NCBI GenBank assembly: GCA_038534195.1
Contig: JBCAXE010000004.1
Coordinates: 1 to 64,000, forward strand
Direction of reading: 5' to 3'
DNA: 64,000 nucleotides
DNA from: JAJFFW01 sp038534195
Lineage (GTDB): Bacteria > Pseudomonadota > Alphaproteobacteria > Caulobacterales > Parvularculaceae
Part shown: in pieces, positions 48,479-57,858 of the stretch
Layout: each line of letters starts with the position of its first letter
Position numbering within the stretch: position 1 is the stretch's first letter
Program-made: the position numbers and the translations under genes
Notes under the pieces: generated by a model
Seen by the model: the letters and a program-made list of their open reading frames with translations, nothing else
Told to the model about the DNA's origin: nothing
Databases searched by the model: none

Positions 48479-50215
48479 ATGCGACAGGTGAATTCAACAT
48501 TGGGTGCGGGCGCGCAGGCGGCGCCTGCAACAATTGCGGCGCCGGCGCGCGTCCTGAAATTCGGATCCTCGATATTGCGGGGAACCGATGACCTGCCGCG
48601 CGTCGTCGCCGAACTCTATCGTCACGTGCGCAAAGGCGAGCGCATTGTGGCGGTGGTGTCCGCTTTTGAGGGCGATACGGACGATCTGATCGCCGAAGCA
48701 GCGGCGCTCGGCGCCACGGAAGAAAGCGCACATGCGCCGCGTTATGTTGCGCTTGGCGAAGAAAGGGCGGCCGCAGCGTTGGCGCTCGCCTGCGATCAGG
48801 CTGGCTTCGCGGTCCGCGTCTTGGGCGCCGAAGCGCTCGCTTTTCGCGCCGACGGCGACCCGCAGCGGGCCGATCCCGTCAGCGTAGACGTCGCTGTCCT
48901 CGGCGATGCGCTCGCCGCCAATGACGTCGTTATTGTCCCCGGCTTTGTCGCCTTTAATGACCGCCACCAGCCGGTCCTGTTGGGAAGGGGCGGGTCCGAC
49001 CTCACGGCGATCATCCTCGCTTCGGAGTTGGGGCTCGCGGAAGCAACGCTCCTGAAAGACGTGGACGGCGTTTACGACCTGGACCCGGCCAAGGCTGGCG
49101 AGGCGGCGCGCCGCTATGCGCAGATCAGCTTTGACGATGCGCTTGAGGTGGCCGGCGAACTTGTCCAGTCGAGGGCGTTGAACCACGCGCGCCGCCGCGG
49201 GGTGGCGATCCGGGTCGGCCGTCTCGGCGCCGCTGAGGAAACGCTTATCGCCGATGAGACGCGCGCGCCGGAGCCGCCCCGCAAGGCCGCGCCCCTACGC
49301 GTGGCGCTCGCAGGATGCGGGATTGTGGGTGGCGGCGTCGCCAATCTCTTAACGGGCCACACGGACGATTTTGAGTTGGCCGGCGTGCTCGTGCGCGATT
49401 TACGCAAGCAACGCGCCGCGCAGACAGCGGGCGCTGAGTTCGTTACGTCGCTAGACGCGCTTCTCGACCTTGAACCCGATGTGATCGTCGACGTCCTGTC
49501 ATCCGGCGACGTCGGTCTCGACGTGACGCGCGCTGCATTGGAGCGCGGCGTCAGCATTGTTTCCGCAAACAAGCAGGCGTTAGCTGACACGCTCGTAGAA
49601 ATGCAAACCCTCGCAGAAACGTCCGGCGCCGTCCTAGGCATTGGTTCATCGGTCGGCGGCGGCGCGGTTGTCCTCGAAACGCTGCGACGGATCGCCGGTG
49701 AGGAGAAGATCGTCAGGATCGAAGCGGTCGTAAACGGCACCGTGAATTATATTCTGTCGGAACTCGCCAAAGGTAAAGATTTCGATGCGTCCGTCAAGGC
49801 GGCGCAACTGGCGGGTTTCGCGGAAGCCGATCCGACAGCGGATCTTTCCGGCGCAGACGCGGTCGCCAAGGCCAAAATCCTCAGCGTCGAAGCGTTCGGC
49901 CGAACCATCGAAGGACCGGTGGAAACCGAAGTGCTTGATGAGGCGATGCTGGCCCGCATGGCGCGCGAGTCTGGCGTCTGGCGCCAGATCACCTCGGTCG
50001 CCCTGACCGGGAGCGGCGCGCCGACAGCCCGCGTCGCATACCGCAATCTCGATGGCGCGCATCCCCTTTACGATTTGCAGGGAGAACGCAACGCCATCCG
50101 CATCGAAACCGAAGGGGGCGGCGTCATTACAGTGAAAGGGCGCGGCGCCGGCGCTGTCCCGACTGCGCACAGCATTCTCGGCGATCTCGGCGTGATCCGC
50201 CGCCGGCATGGTTAA
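48479..50215 (+). CDS. Compact aspartate kinase-homoserine dehydrogenase fusion
   Basis: A 578-residue protein, far shorter than ThrA or MetL (about 810-820). Residues 23-275 are an amino-acid-kinase domain with KFGSS (usual KFGGT changed), LGRGGSDLTA and LKDVDGVYDLDP. There is no room for the two ACT regulatory domains of the classical fusion. The homoserine dehydrogenase domain starts near 293 with VALAGCGIVGGGVANLL and has VNGTVNYILSEL and EADPTADLSGADAVAKAKIL with the catalytic acidic and lysine residues. The dehydrogenase looks active; the kinase may or may not be. With metB it forms a metBL-like pair under SAM-II control. Confidence 0.88.
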   Translation: MRQVNSTLGAGAQAAPATIAAPARVLKFGSSILRGTDDLPRVVAELYRHVRKGERIVAVVSAFEGDTDDLIAEAAALGATEESAHAPRYVALGEERAAAALALACDQAGFAVRVLGAEALAFRADGDPQRADPVSVDVAVLGDALAANDVVIVPGFVAFNDRHQPVLLGRGGSDLTAIILASELGLAEATLLKDVDGVYDLDPAKAGEAARRYAQISFDDALEVAGELVQSRALNHARRRGVAIRVGRLGAAEETLIADETRAPEPPRKAAPLRVALAGCGIVGGGVANLLTGHTDDFELAGVLVRDLRKQRAAQTAGAEFVTSLDALLDLEPDVIVDVLSSGDVGLDVTRAALERGVSIVSANKQALADTLVEMQTLAETSGAVLGIGSSVGGGAVVLETLRRIAGEEKIVRIEAVVNGTVNYILSELAKGKDFDASVKAAQLAGFAEADPTADLSGADAVAKAKILSVEAFGRTIEGPVETEVLDEAMLARMARESGVWRQITSVALTGSGAPTARVAYRNLDGAHPLYDLQGERNAIRIETEGGGVITVKGRGAGAVPTAHSILGDLGVIRRRHG

Positions 50216-50257
50216 CAAATCCCTAACGGGAGGCGCGATTCCTGCATCGCGCCCCCC

Positions 50258-50593
50258 ATGTGGAAATATTACGTCGTCATTATCGCGCTTTACGCTGCTG
50301 TGATCGCCACGCCCGGCGACGCCAAGACCTATACGGTGCGCGCCAATAGCTGCGCCGTAACGGCGGATCTGCCGATCATTATCGCGGGCGAAAATGTTGT
50401 GGCGGTTGATCTCAATCAGGGCCGTGCGGTCGCTGAGAACGTGATCGTCATTTACGACCGGCTCTATGACGGCTGGGCGAGCCAGCGGCTCTTCGCCCGT
50501 TTCGTCCTCGATCCTGAAAGCGGGGAGCCATTGGGCGACAATCTGCGCGATCAGGACCTGAGGGACCGTCTTTGCGGGGCCGGCGTCCGGTAA
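50258..50593 (+). CDS. Small exported protein of unknown function
   Basis: A 111-residue protein with a signal peptide (hydrophobic YYVVIIALYAAVIA, cleavage near GDAKT). Two cysteines in the mature part (SCAV and LCGAG) could form a disulfide. It lies 42 bases after the kinase-dehydrogenase gene, possibly as the last member of that transcript. No family is recognised. Confidence 0.55.
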   Translation: MWKYYVVIIALYAAVIATPGDAKTYTVRANSCAVTADLPIIIAGENVVAVDLNQGRAVAENVIVIYDRLYDGWASQRLFARFVLDPESGEPLGDNLRDQDLRDRLCGAGVR

Positions 50594-50667
50594 GAGACGC
50601 CGGGCGTTGAACTAACCGCCCAATATCGATAGGCGTTGCGGGTTCGACTTTTCAGGGATCCCGCGCC

Positions 50668-52014
50668 ATGCGCTTAAGCCGCTATTATCTGCCCGTTCTG
50701 AAAGAAACGCCGTCCGAGGCCCAGATCGTCTCGCACCAGCTCATGTTGCGCGCCGGCATGATTCGCCAGCAGGGCGCAGGCATTTACGCCTGGCTGCCGC
50801 TCGGCTTTCGAGTGTTGAAGAAAATCGAGCAGATTGTGCGCGAAGAACAGGATCGCGCCGGCGCCGTGGAGCTGTTGATGCCCACTATTCAGCAGGCGGA
50901 GCTGTGGCGCGAGAGCGGGCGCTATGAAGCCTACGGCAAGGAAATGCTGCGCATCACCGACCGCTCTGACCGCGATATGCTGTTCGGTCCCACCAATGAA
51001 GAGATGATCACGGAAATATTTCGCGCCGGGGTGCGGTCTTATAAAGACCTGCCCAAAATGCTTTACCACATTCAGTGGAAGTTTCGCGATGAAATCAGGC
51101 CGCGTTTCGGCGTCATGCGCGGGCGCGAATTCCTGATGAAGGATACTTACTCGTTCGATATCGACGAGGAGAACGCGCGCAAGAGTTATTACAAGATGTT
51201 TGTCGCGTACCTGCGAACCTTTGCGCGCATGGGACTGAAGTCAATCCCCATGCGCGCCGACACAGGGCCCATCGGCGGCGATCTCAGCCACGAATTTATT
51301 GTGTTGGCCGAAACCGGTGAGAGCGCCGTTTTCTGCGACCGCCGGCTTGTCGATATGGCCGTGCCGGGCGCTGACATCGACTTTGACGGCGACCTGACGC
51401 CCATCTTTAATCAGTTTACGGCGCACTATGCAGCCACCGAAGAAAAACATGATGCGGCTGAGTTCGATCGCGATGTGCCGGCGGATAAGCAGATTTCTGC
51501 ACGCGGCATCGAAGTGGGGCATATTTTCTATTTCGGCGACAAATATTCCAAACCCATGAAAGCGGTGGTCGCTGGACCGGACGGTAAGGAAACGCCAGTA
51601 CAGATGGGATCTTATGGCGTTGGCGTGTCGCGGCTTCTCGGCGCTTTGATCGAAGCGCACCATGACGAGGCGGGGTGTAAGTGGCCCGTTCCTGTGGCCC
51701 CATTCCATGTGGGAATTGTCAACTTAAAGGAAGGCGACGCCGAGACGAACGCAGCGTGCGAGGCGCTCTATAAGGATCTCGAGGGGCAGGGGGTTGAAGT
51801 CCTTTATGACGATACGACCGCTCGCGCCGGCGAGAAATTCGCGCGTATGGACCTGATCGGACTTCCCTTCCAGATCGTTGTTGGCCCGCGCGGTCTGAAA
51901 GACGGCGTCGTTGAAGTCAAAAACAGAGCGAGCGGCGCGAAACAGGAATTGGCCCCGGAGGCTGCAGCGATGCATGTCGTTGAGGCGATCCGGTCGGCGC
52001 TTGCGGTGGCGTGA
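50668..52014 (+). CDS. proS: Prolyl-tRNA synthetase, short type
   Basis: A 448-residue class II synthetase. It lacks the editing insertion of the long bacterial type, as is normal in Alphaproteobacteria. Motif 1 region RAGMIRQQGAGIYAWLPLGFRVL, motif 2 QWKFRDEIRPRFGVMRGREFLMKD (quoted in part) and motif 3 GSYGVGVSRLLGALIE are present. An anticodon-binding domain follows (FHVGIVNL...ARMDLIGLPFQIVVGPRGL). It charges tRNA-Pro. Confidence 0.96.
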   Translation: MRLSRYYLPVLKETPSEAQIVSHQLMLRAGMIRQQGAGIYAWLPLGFRVLKKIEQIVREEQDRAGAVELLMPTIQQAELWRESGRYEAYGKEMLRITDRSDRDMLFGPTNEEMITEIFRAGVRSYKDLPKMLYHIQWKFRDEIRPRFGVMRGREFLMKDTYSFDIDEENARKSYYKMFVAYLRTFARMGLKSIPMRADTGPIGGDLSHEFIVLAETGESAVFCDRRLVDMAVPGADIDFDGDLTPIFNQFTAHYAATEEKHDAAEFDRDVPADKQISARGIEVGHIFYFGDKYSKPMKAVVAGPDGKETPVQMGSYGVGVSRLLGALIEAHHDEAGCKWPVPVAPFHVGIVNLKEGDAETNAACEALYKDLEGQGVEVLYDDTTARAGEKFARMDLIGLPFQIVVGPRGLKDGVVEVKNRASGAKQELAPEAAAMHVVEAIRSALAVA

Positions 52015-52090
52015 TGGCGGACGCGCCTAATTTGGTCACACTTTCAGGCTTCACTCAAATAAGAAAAAAAGATCAGGAATCGGCTGCCCT

Positions 52091-53401
52091 ATGACAACCG
52101 CCGTCCAAACCGACACAAGCGCAAGCGCGACGCCGCCATTCTCCTTCTTTGAATGGATGGTGGCCCGGCGCTATTTGGGCGCCACGCGAACGGGCAAAGG
52201 CGTATCGCTGATTTCGATCATCGCCTTTGTGGGGATCATGTTGGCGGTGGCGGTCCTGATTGTGGTCATGTCGGTGATGCAAGGGTTTCGTCTGACCTTG
52301 CTCGACAACCTCCTCGGCACGAACGGCCATGCGTATATTCAGTCATCGGAAGGGCCCGTCTCTCCGATCCAGAATTACGAAGCGCTCACTGAAACGCTAA
52401 GAGGCGTTTCGGGCGTCACCGAAGCGACGCCGATTATCGAATTGCCGGTCTATGCCAGCGCGCGCGGTGAGACCGGGATGATTATCCGCGGCATTCGCCG
52501 CGAAGATCTGGAGAAAAACAGTTATATCTCAGGACCGGATGTTATTGCGAGCGGGTCGATTGATCAGTTCGGCGTCGGGCGCAAAGGCGGCGATGAAATC
52601 ATCCTCGGATATCGCATCGCCTCGCAGCTGGGCGTCTATCCGGGCGACAAGGTCTCGCTGATTACCGGCCGCGGCGCCGAAACGGCGTTCGGCCGCACAC
52701 CGCGCAGTAAAGCCTACACGGTTGGGGCGATCTTCGACGCTGGCAACGCTGAGTTCGATTCGCTTTACGGATTTATGCCGCTGGAACAGGCGCAGCTCTT
52801 TTTCAAATTCGCGGACACCGCCCAGCAGATCGAGATCAAGGTCGAAGACCCGGAGAAAATCAAACAGTATCGCGTAGCCATCGAAGAAGCGGCGCCCGGG
52901 TTTCGCATTCTCGACTGGCAACAACGGTTTCGAAGTTATTTTAACGCGCTTCAGACCGAGCGCTTTATTATGCGGCTGATTTTGTTCCTGATTATTATGG
53001 TCGCGTCGCTTAATATCATCACAGGGCTGATTATGCTGGTGAAAGATAAGACCGGCGACATCGCGGTGATGCGCACCATGGGCGCCACGCAGGGCTCCAT
53101 CATGCGCATTTTCTTTCTGTCGGGTTCAATGATCGGCGTCCTCGGGACGCTCGCCGGGGTTGTTCTCGGCGCTCTCTTTGTCATCAATATTGATGCGATT
53201 GAAAATGGCCTTTCGGCGATGCTGCGCACCGATCTCTTTCCCGCTGAAATTTATTATCTCGACGGCGTACCCGCCAAAATGGAAATGACGGAAGTCGGTT
53301 TGATCGCGGGCTTTTCGCTCTTCATGTCGTTTATCACGACCATCTTGCCCGCCCGCCGCGCGGCGCGGCTCGATCCCGTTGAAGCGCTGAGATACGAATA
53401 G
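52091..53401 (+). CDS. lolC: Lipoprotein-releasing ABC transporter permease LolC/LolE
   Basis: A 436-residue inner-membrane protein. The N terminus FEWMVARRYLGATRTGKGVSLISIIAFVGI and the first transmembrane helix are typical, followed by a large periplasmic domain and three C-terminal helices of the FtsX type. With LolD it pulls lipoproteins from the inner membrane and passes them to LolA. Only one permease gene is present, as in many Alphaproteobacteria where it may form a homodimer. It lies ten bases ahead of lolD. Confidence 0.93.
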   Translation: MTTAVQTDTSASATPPFSFFEWMVARRYLGATRTGKGVSLISIIAFVGIMLAVAVLIVVMSVMQGFRLTLLDNLLGTNGHAYIQSSEGPVSPIQNYEALTETLRGVSGVTEATPIIELPVYASARGETGMIIRGIRREDLEKNSYISGPDVIASGSIDQFGVGRKGGDEIILGYRIASQLGVYPGDKVSLITGRGAETAFGRTPRSKAYTVGAIFDAGNAEFDSLYGFMPLEQAQLFFKFADTAQQIEIKVEDPEKIKQYRVAIEEAAPGFRILDWQQRFRSYFNALQTERFIMRLILFLIIMVASLNIITGLIMLVKDKTGDIAVMRTMGATQGSIMRIFFLSGSMIGVLGTLAGVVLGALFVINIDAIENGLSAMLRTDLFPAEIYYLDGVPAKMEMTEVGLIAGFSLFMSFITTILPARRAARLDPVEALRYE

Positions 53402-53410
53402 GGGCCGCTC

Positions 53411-54106
53411 ATGAACGTCAACACGCAAGGCCCGGTTCTCCAACTAGAACGCATCGAACGCCGCTACGGCGATCTTGTCATTTTGAACGCCTCCGACCTC
53501 ACATTGAACGCAGGCGAGACGGTGGCGCTATTGGGACCGTCCGGGTCCGGCAAATCTTCGCTCTTGCATATTGCCGGGCTGTTGGAAGCGCCGTCCGCCG
53601 GCGAGGTTTACATCAACGGCGTCGCCACTTCGTTGCTTTCCGATGCGGAGCGCACACGGCTGCGCCGCGACTCGCTGGGCTTTGTTTACCAATTCCATCA
53701 CTTGCTCCCGGAATTTTCCGCACTGGGCAATGTCACCTTGCCCCAACTGATCGCAGGCAAGCGCAAGTCCGACGCGGAGGCGGAAGCGGAACGTTTATTA
53801 ACGGCCATGGGCCTCGGCGAGCGCACCCATCACCAGCCCGGTCAACTCTCGGGCGGCGAACAGCAACGCACCGCAATCGCGCGCGCCCTTGCGAATGGCC
53901 CGAAAGTTCTGCTTGCGGATGAACCGACGGGCAATCTCGATCCGAAAACGTCCGACGTTGTCTTCGATGCGCTTCTTGAGCTTGTGAAAAACGAAGGCCT
54001 GACAACATTGATCGCCACCCATGACCAGCGCCTGGCTGCGCGAATGGACCGAACCCTTGCGATCAGGGACCAGCGCCTGAAAGCGATCACGCTGGAAAAC
54101 GCTTAA
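53411..54106 (+). CDS. lolD: Lipoprotein-releasing system ATPase LolD
   Basis: A 231-residue ABC ATPase with Walker A LGPSGSGKSSLLH, the LolD-like FVYQFHHLLPEFSALGNV, signature LSGGEQQRTAIARAL and Walker B VLLADEPTGNLDP. It powers the permease encoded just before. The several predicted lipoproteins of this window would be its clients. Confidence 0.94.
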   Translation: MNVNTQGPVLQLERIERRYGDLVILNASDLTLNAGETVALLGPSGSGKSSLLHIAGLLEAPSAGEVYINGVATSLLSDAERTRLRRDSLGFVYQFHHLLPEFSALGNVTLPQLIAGKRKSDAEAEAERLLTAMGLGERTHHQPGQLSGGEQQRTAIARALANGPKVLLADEPTGNLDPKTSDVVFDALLELVKNEGLTTLIATHDQRLAARMDRTLAIRDQRLKAITLENA

Positions 54107-54128
54107 ACCAATCGAGTTCGCCCGGCGC

Positions 54129-55715
54129 TTACGCGTCGGCGATAGCGCGCGCGGCGGCGTAATCGGCTTTTCCATTTGGGCCGCGCAAAACATCCGTTGT
54201 GAAGGCGATGCGTTTCGGCGCTTTGTATCGAGCGAGCCGTTTAGCGACGAAGGCGCGCAACGTATCTTCTGCGTTCTCTGCGCCCGGTTCGTTCGTCACC
54301 ACGGCGACGACCGCATTGCCCCATTTTTCATCGGGGACGCCGACAACGAGCGCGTCCTTCACGCCGCCTGCAAGCTTCAGAACCTCTTCCACTTCCTCCG
54401 GAAAGACTTTCTCGCCCGCCGTGTTGATGCAATTCGAACCACGGCCGAGCAGCGTGACCGCGCCGTCATCATCGACTCGCGCAAAGTCGCCCGGTACGCA
54501 CCAGCGTTCGCCATCGATCATTTTGTATGTCTTGTCGGTCTTTTCCTGATCCCCGAAATAGCCTTCGCCGATCGTCCCTTTGATCGCGATCATGCCGGTC
54601 TCGCCTGGTTGCGCCTCCAGCCCGTCGTCCTTTAGCACTTTGGCGCTTGGCGTGAGGATGATTTTCGCGGTTTCGGAAATATTGTCCTTGGTGGAAAAGG
54701 TGGCGCCGAAGGCCATTGTCTCTGACGCGCCGAACATGTCGGCGATAATCAGTTGCGGCAAGCGTTCGATCATTGCGGCCTTTACCTCACGGCTCCACAT
54801 GGCGCCGGAGGAAATCATGATGGCGAGGCTGTCGAGATCGAGGTCGTCGCCGATTTCCTCAAGCGAACGCAGCATAGGCTTCGCGAATGCGTCGCCGACG
54901 ATCGCGATCTGATTGACTTTGTTGTGTGCGACCGTGCGCCAGAGCGCATCGCTGTCGAGGCCTTTGGTTGAGTCGACAGTAACAATCGGATGCGCAAAAC
55001 AAAGCTGCGCAAGGGCCGTTGAAAGGCCGGTGCCGTGCATCCACGGACAGGCGGGCAGGAAGGGACGAATATCTTCGTTGCCCGTAATAAAAGCCTTGTG
55101 CTCATCCATCGTCATGGGCGCCGGCCCCAAGGTGGCGAGCGCCGCTAATTGTCCGCTGCGCAGCGCCGTATGGGTCCAGACGACGCCTTTCGGCATGCCT
55201 GTTGTGCCGCCCGTATAAATCATCAGCGTGTCGTCGCCGGAGCGCTCAATGTCGAGCGGCGCACCGTCGCCGGCCGCGGCGAGCGCTTCGAAACTTTCAA
55301 TCCGGTTCGACGGCGATCCGCCCGCCTGAAGCCACAAGTCGACGCGATCAGCTTGCGGCTGAAGGCGCTCGATCATATCCGCGAACTCTTCGTCGAAGGA
55401 GACCAGCCGCGCGCCGCTGTCTTTCAGGATATGAAGAAGCTCATCATCCTTATACCGATAATTGACATTCACATGGGTAAGGCGCGCCTTGAAGCAGGCG
55501 ACCAAGAGTTCCCCATATTCCGTGCCGTTGCGATGATAGAAAGCGACGCGGTCGCCGGGTTTTAACCCGCGATCAAGGAAGGCGCGCGCCAGATTGTTCG
55601 TCCGACTGTCCATCTCCGCCCAGGAAATGGTGCGGTCGCCATGGATGAAAGCGGGTCTGTCGGCGGGCAAGGCCGCCGCCGTCGCGTCCAGAATATCTCC
55701 GTAGTTCCAACCCAT
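54129..55715 (-). CDS. Acyl-CoA synthetase (AMP-forming)
   Basis: A 528-residue ANL-superfamily enzyme. The phosphate-binding loop is MIYTGGTTGMPKGVVWTH, the adenine motif region DMFGASETMAFG, and the late motif GDFARVDDDGAVTLLGRGS with the catalytic lysine in LRGPNGKADY. Such enzymes activate a carboxylic acid to acyl-AMP and then acyl-CoA. Fatty acids are likely substrates, but chain length is not readable. GGGAG precedes the ATG. It is convergent with lolD. Confidence 0.9.
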   Translation of the reverse strand: MGWNYGDILDATAAALPADRPAFIHGDRTISWAEMDSRTNNLARAFLDRGLKPGDRVAFYHRNGTEYGELLVACFKARLTHVNVNYRYKDDELLHILKDSGARLVSFDEEFADMIERLQPQADRVDLWLQAGGSPSNRIESFEALAAAGDGAPLDIERSGDDTLMIYTGGTTGMPKGVVWTHTALRSGQLAALATLGPAPMTMDEHKAFITGNEDIRPFLPACPWMHGTGLSTALAQLCFAHPIVTVDSTKGLDSDALWRTVAHNKVNQIAIVGDAFAKPMLRSLEEIGDDLDLDSLAIMISSGAMWSREVKAAMIERLPQLIIADMFGASETMAFGATFSTKDNISETAKIILTPSAKVLKDDGLEAQPGETGMIAIKGTIGEGYFGDQEKTDKTYKMIDGERWCVPGDFARVDDDGAVTLLGRGSNCINTAGEKVFPEEVEEVLKLAGGVKDALVVGVPDEKWGNAVVAVVTNEPGAENAEDTLRAFVAKRLARYKAPKRIAFTTDVLRGPNGKADYAAARAIADA

Positions 55716-55810
55716 GGCGCCGGCTCCCTGCGTGACGATTGCTTCTCAATCGGAAGAAGAATGTCACAAGCACTGCGCGAGCCCAAGGGCGGGCGATGCG
55801 TGAGGGCGGC

Positions 55811-56236
55811 TTAGAGGTTTCGCCGCGGGGCCCCGGACGAGGAGGGGTATGCGACGCCGAGACGATCCATGGCCTGACGGCGAAAAGGCGCTTTCTGGCG
55901 GTCGGTCAGGCTTCGCCACGCCGGTTTCTTGGCGTTGCGCAAACGGGCTTGCGTCCGCCGGTCGAGACGGCGCCAATCATCGCGGCGCTGTTCGCGGAAG
56001 CGCGCCCGATCCACCGGCGCGCCGCGCGCATACGAACGGCTCGTTTCCGCTTCGATATCGCGGGCGTGCGGCCGTTTTAGCTCCGATTGGTAAAGATCGG
56101 CGGCCACGCGATCGACAAATACGCGATCATCATGGCTGAGCGCTAACCATCGTGCGTCGCCGGCGAGCGCTTCGGACGAAAATGAGAGCAATAGGGTGAG
56201 GGTCAGAACAAGGCTGAAGGTGAAGGGCTTACGCAA
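55811..56236 (-). CDS. Small exported basic protein
   Basis: A 141-residue protein beginning with TTG at 56236, eight bases after GGAG. It has a signal peptide (VLTLTLLLSFSSEALAG) and an Arg-rich mature part with repeated short patterns (RRDDWRRLDRRTQARLRN, DRQKAPFRRQAMDRL) that may be helical. No family is recognised. The frame is sound, but the gene call rests on the signal peptide and ribosome-binding site only. Confidence 0.5.
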   Translation of the reverse strand: MRKPFTFSLVLTLTLLLSFSSEALAGDARWLALSHDDRVFVDRVAADLYQSELKRPHARDIEAETSRSYARGAPVDRARFREQRRDDWRRLDRRTQARLRNAKKPAWRSLTDRQKAPFRRQAMDRLGVAYPSSSGAPRRNL

Positions 56237-56444
56237 CGCAACTACTCCGAAAAACGAAGCTATTCATACGCCGCAAGGTTTGAATCACGCTGAAGAAGAA
56301 TGCTGCAATTTTCGAAGGCAATTAAGAAATCGTCCCTTCAAAATCGCCTAAAAGAGGGGCTTGCGCAGGTCAGGGCGTTGGAGTATGTCCCCCGATCTAC
56401 ACGCGGCTTAGCCGCTCAAACGAGATTGAACAAAGGCGAGCGAT

Positions 56445-56627
56445 ATGGCCGTTCCGAAGAGTAAAATCACTGCGTCCCGGCGCGGCATGCGGCGTTCCCA
56501 CGACCGCCTCAAAGGTGAAACCTACATCGAAGATAAAGAGTCCGGCGAATTGCGCCGTCCGCACCATATTGACCTGAAAACCGGGAAATATCGCGGCCGA
56601 CAGGTGCTGGAGCCGCAGGGCGACTAA
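56445..56627 (+). CDS. rpmF: 50S ribosomal protein L32
   Basis: A 60-residue protein with the family start MAVPKSKITASRRGMRRSHD and the PHHIDLKTGKYRGRQVL end. It is the form without a zinc-binding cysteine quartet, usual in Alphaproteobacteria. A terminator follows closely. Confidence 0.96.
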   Translation: MAVPKSKITASRRGMRRSHDRLKGETYIEDKESGELRRPHHIDLKTGKYRGRQVLEPQGD

Positions 56628-56657
56628 GCCTGATCCCATTGCGCGAGATTTGCATTT

Positions 56658-56694
56658 TGAACGCCGCCCGATGGCTTTCGGGCGGCGTTTGCTT
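56658..56694 (+). terminator. Intrinsic terminator after rpmF
   Basis: AACGCCGCCCGA pairs perfectly with TCGGGCGGCGTT around a six-base loop, followed by TGCTTTT. Confidence 0.85.
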
Positions 56695-56810
56695 TTGGGG
56701 CCTGCGCGAGGTTAAACTTTGTCCGGGCACTGGGGTGTAGATGCGGGTCGCGAGGCGCTTTCCTGACGGGATCAGGGCGGCGCGGCGTCCCTGCAAGAGG
56801 GGCAGATTGC

Positions 56811-57752
56811 ATGTCATTCATTAAGTTTGTCGCTGGGGCGATCATCCTGATCCTCCTCGCAGGATGCGAAACGACGCCTTACGCCAGCGCTTTCGCCTAT
56901 TGCGATAATCAAGCGGGCGCCTGCTACCGCGATTGCGAGGCCTACGCTGAAACCCCCGATTACGGTGCGTGCCACAAAAGCTGCGAAGTAGAAGCCAACC
57001 AGTGTTTCGATCGGGCTTATGGCCCCTATCGAACGGCCGATGCGTCCTACGGCTATGGCGGCGCTTGGGCCGGCCGTTACGGCTCCTGGTATCCGAACAG
57101 CGGCTATATCGTGTCGCTTTCGATCTTCAATAGCTACGGCGCTTACCCGCGCTACGGCTATTATGACCATTACCGCCGCTACAGACCGCGCCCGCGCTAT
57201 TCTAACCGCAGTTACCGGCGTGATCGCTATCGCAACGGGCCGGGGCGGTATCGCGACGGTCGCCGCGCCGATCGCCGAAAGGACGATTACCGCGCAGGCG
57301 ATGGCCGGCGGGGACGACGCGATGGACGGCGAGGGGATAGACGCGCACGCAATGATGGCGTTCAGAACCCGCGCCGCCGCGTCGATCAACGGCGCCGTCA
57401 GGACAGAACCACCAATGCAGGGCGCAATCAGCAACCGCGCCGCCGTCCACAAACGGCGCCGCCGCGCAATGGTCAACCGACAGCGCGGCCGCCCCGCGAC
57501 CAACGGCCGACCCGCGCCCGACCGCCGCGTCAGTCATCCCCCAATGCGCAACCGCCGCGTCGCTCATCGCCCAACGCTCAGCCGCCCCGCAGATCGTCGC
57601 CGCCAACGCAGAGACGTCAGCAACCACGCACGCCGCAGCGATCATCGCCGCCGCCGCAACAACGCAGTGCGCCGCCTCCGCGTCAAAACCGGCCTGCTCG
57701 CAATCAAAACCCCCGGTTCCGCGATCAGGGGCCGCCGCCGAACATCGACTGA
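56811..57752 (+). CDS. Lipoprotein with a Cys-rich head and a long Arg/Pro-rich tail
   Basis: A 313-residue protein with a lipobox (LLAGC). Residues 30-68 hold six cysteines in a regular pattern (YCDNQAGACYRDCEAY, ACHKSCEVEANQC). A Tyr/Gly-rich section follows, and from about 125 the chain is almost only Arg, Pro, Gln, Ser, Asn and Asp, with tandem copies of RRSSPNAQPP. It should be strongly basic and disordered. Binding to lipopolysaccharide, nucleic acid or peptidoglycan is a guess. A long alternative frame in the same GC-rich stretch is a shadow. Confidence 0.65.
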   Translation: MSFIKFVAGAIILILLAGCETTPYASAFAYCDNQAGACYRDCEAYAETPDYGACHKSCEVEANQCFDRAYGPYRTADASYGYGGAWAGRYGSWYPNSGYIVSLSIFNSYGAYPRYGYYDHYRRYRPRPRYSNRSYRRDRYRNGPGRYRDGRRADRRKDDYRAGDGRRGRRDGRRGDRRARNDGVQNPRRRVDQRRRQDRTTNAGRNQQPRRRPQTAPPRNGQPTARPPRDQRPTRARPPRQSSPNAQPPRRSSPNAQPPRRSSPPTQRRQQPRTPQRSSPPPQQRSAPPPRQNRPARNQNPRFRDQGPPPNID

Positions 57753-57795
57753 CGGCGCAACCGAGAATTCGCGACCAACGACGCTCGCTTCCGTA

Positions 57796-57823
57796 TTGCT
57801 TTACGGGGCGAGCGCCCTATAGA
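57796..57823 (+). promoter_or_regulatory. Probable promoter of eno
   Basis: TTGCTT and TATAGA with a 16-base spacer, inside the pattern GCGCCCTATAGAGG common in alphaproteobacterial promoters. The start codon is 36 bases further on. Confidence 0.45.
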
Positions 57824-57858
57824 GGCGGCGATGTTCTCTTAACGTTGGAGCCTTGCAC

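Noticed and set aside
57019..57822. 267-codon frame overlapping the Arg/Pro-rich lipoprotein gene
   Set aside because: The other frame has a lipobox signal peptide and a plausible upstream start. This one lacks both and is Ala/Arg/Thr noise.
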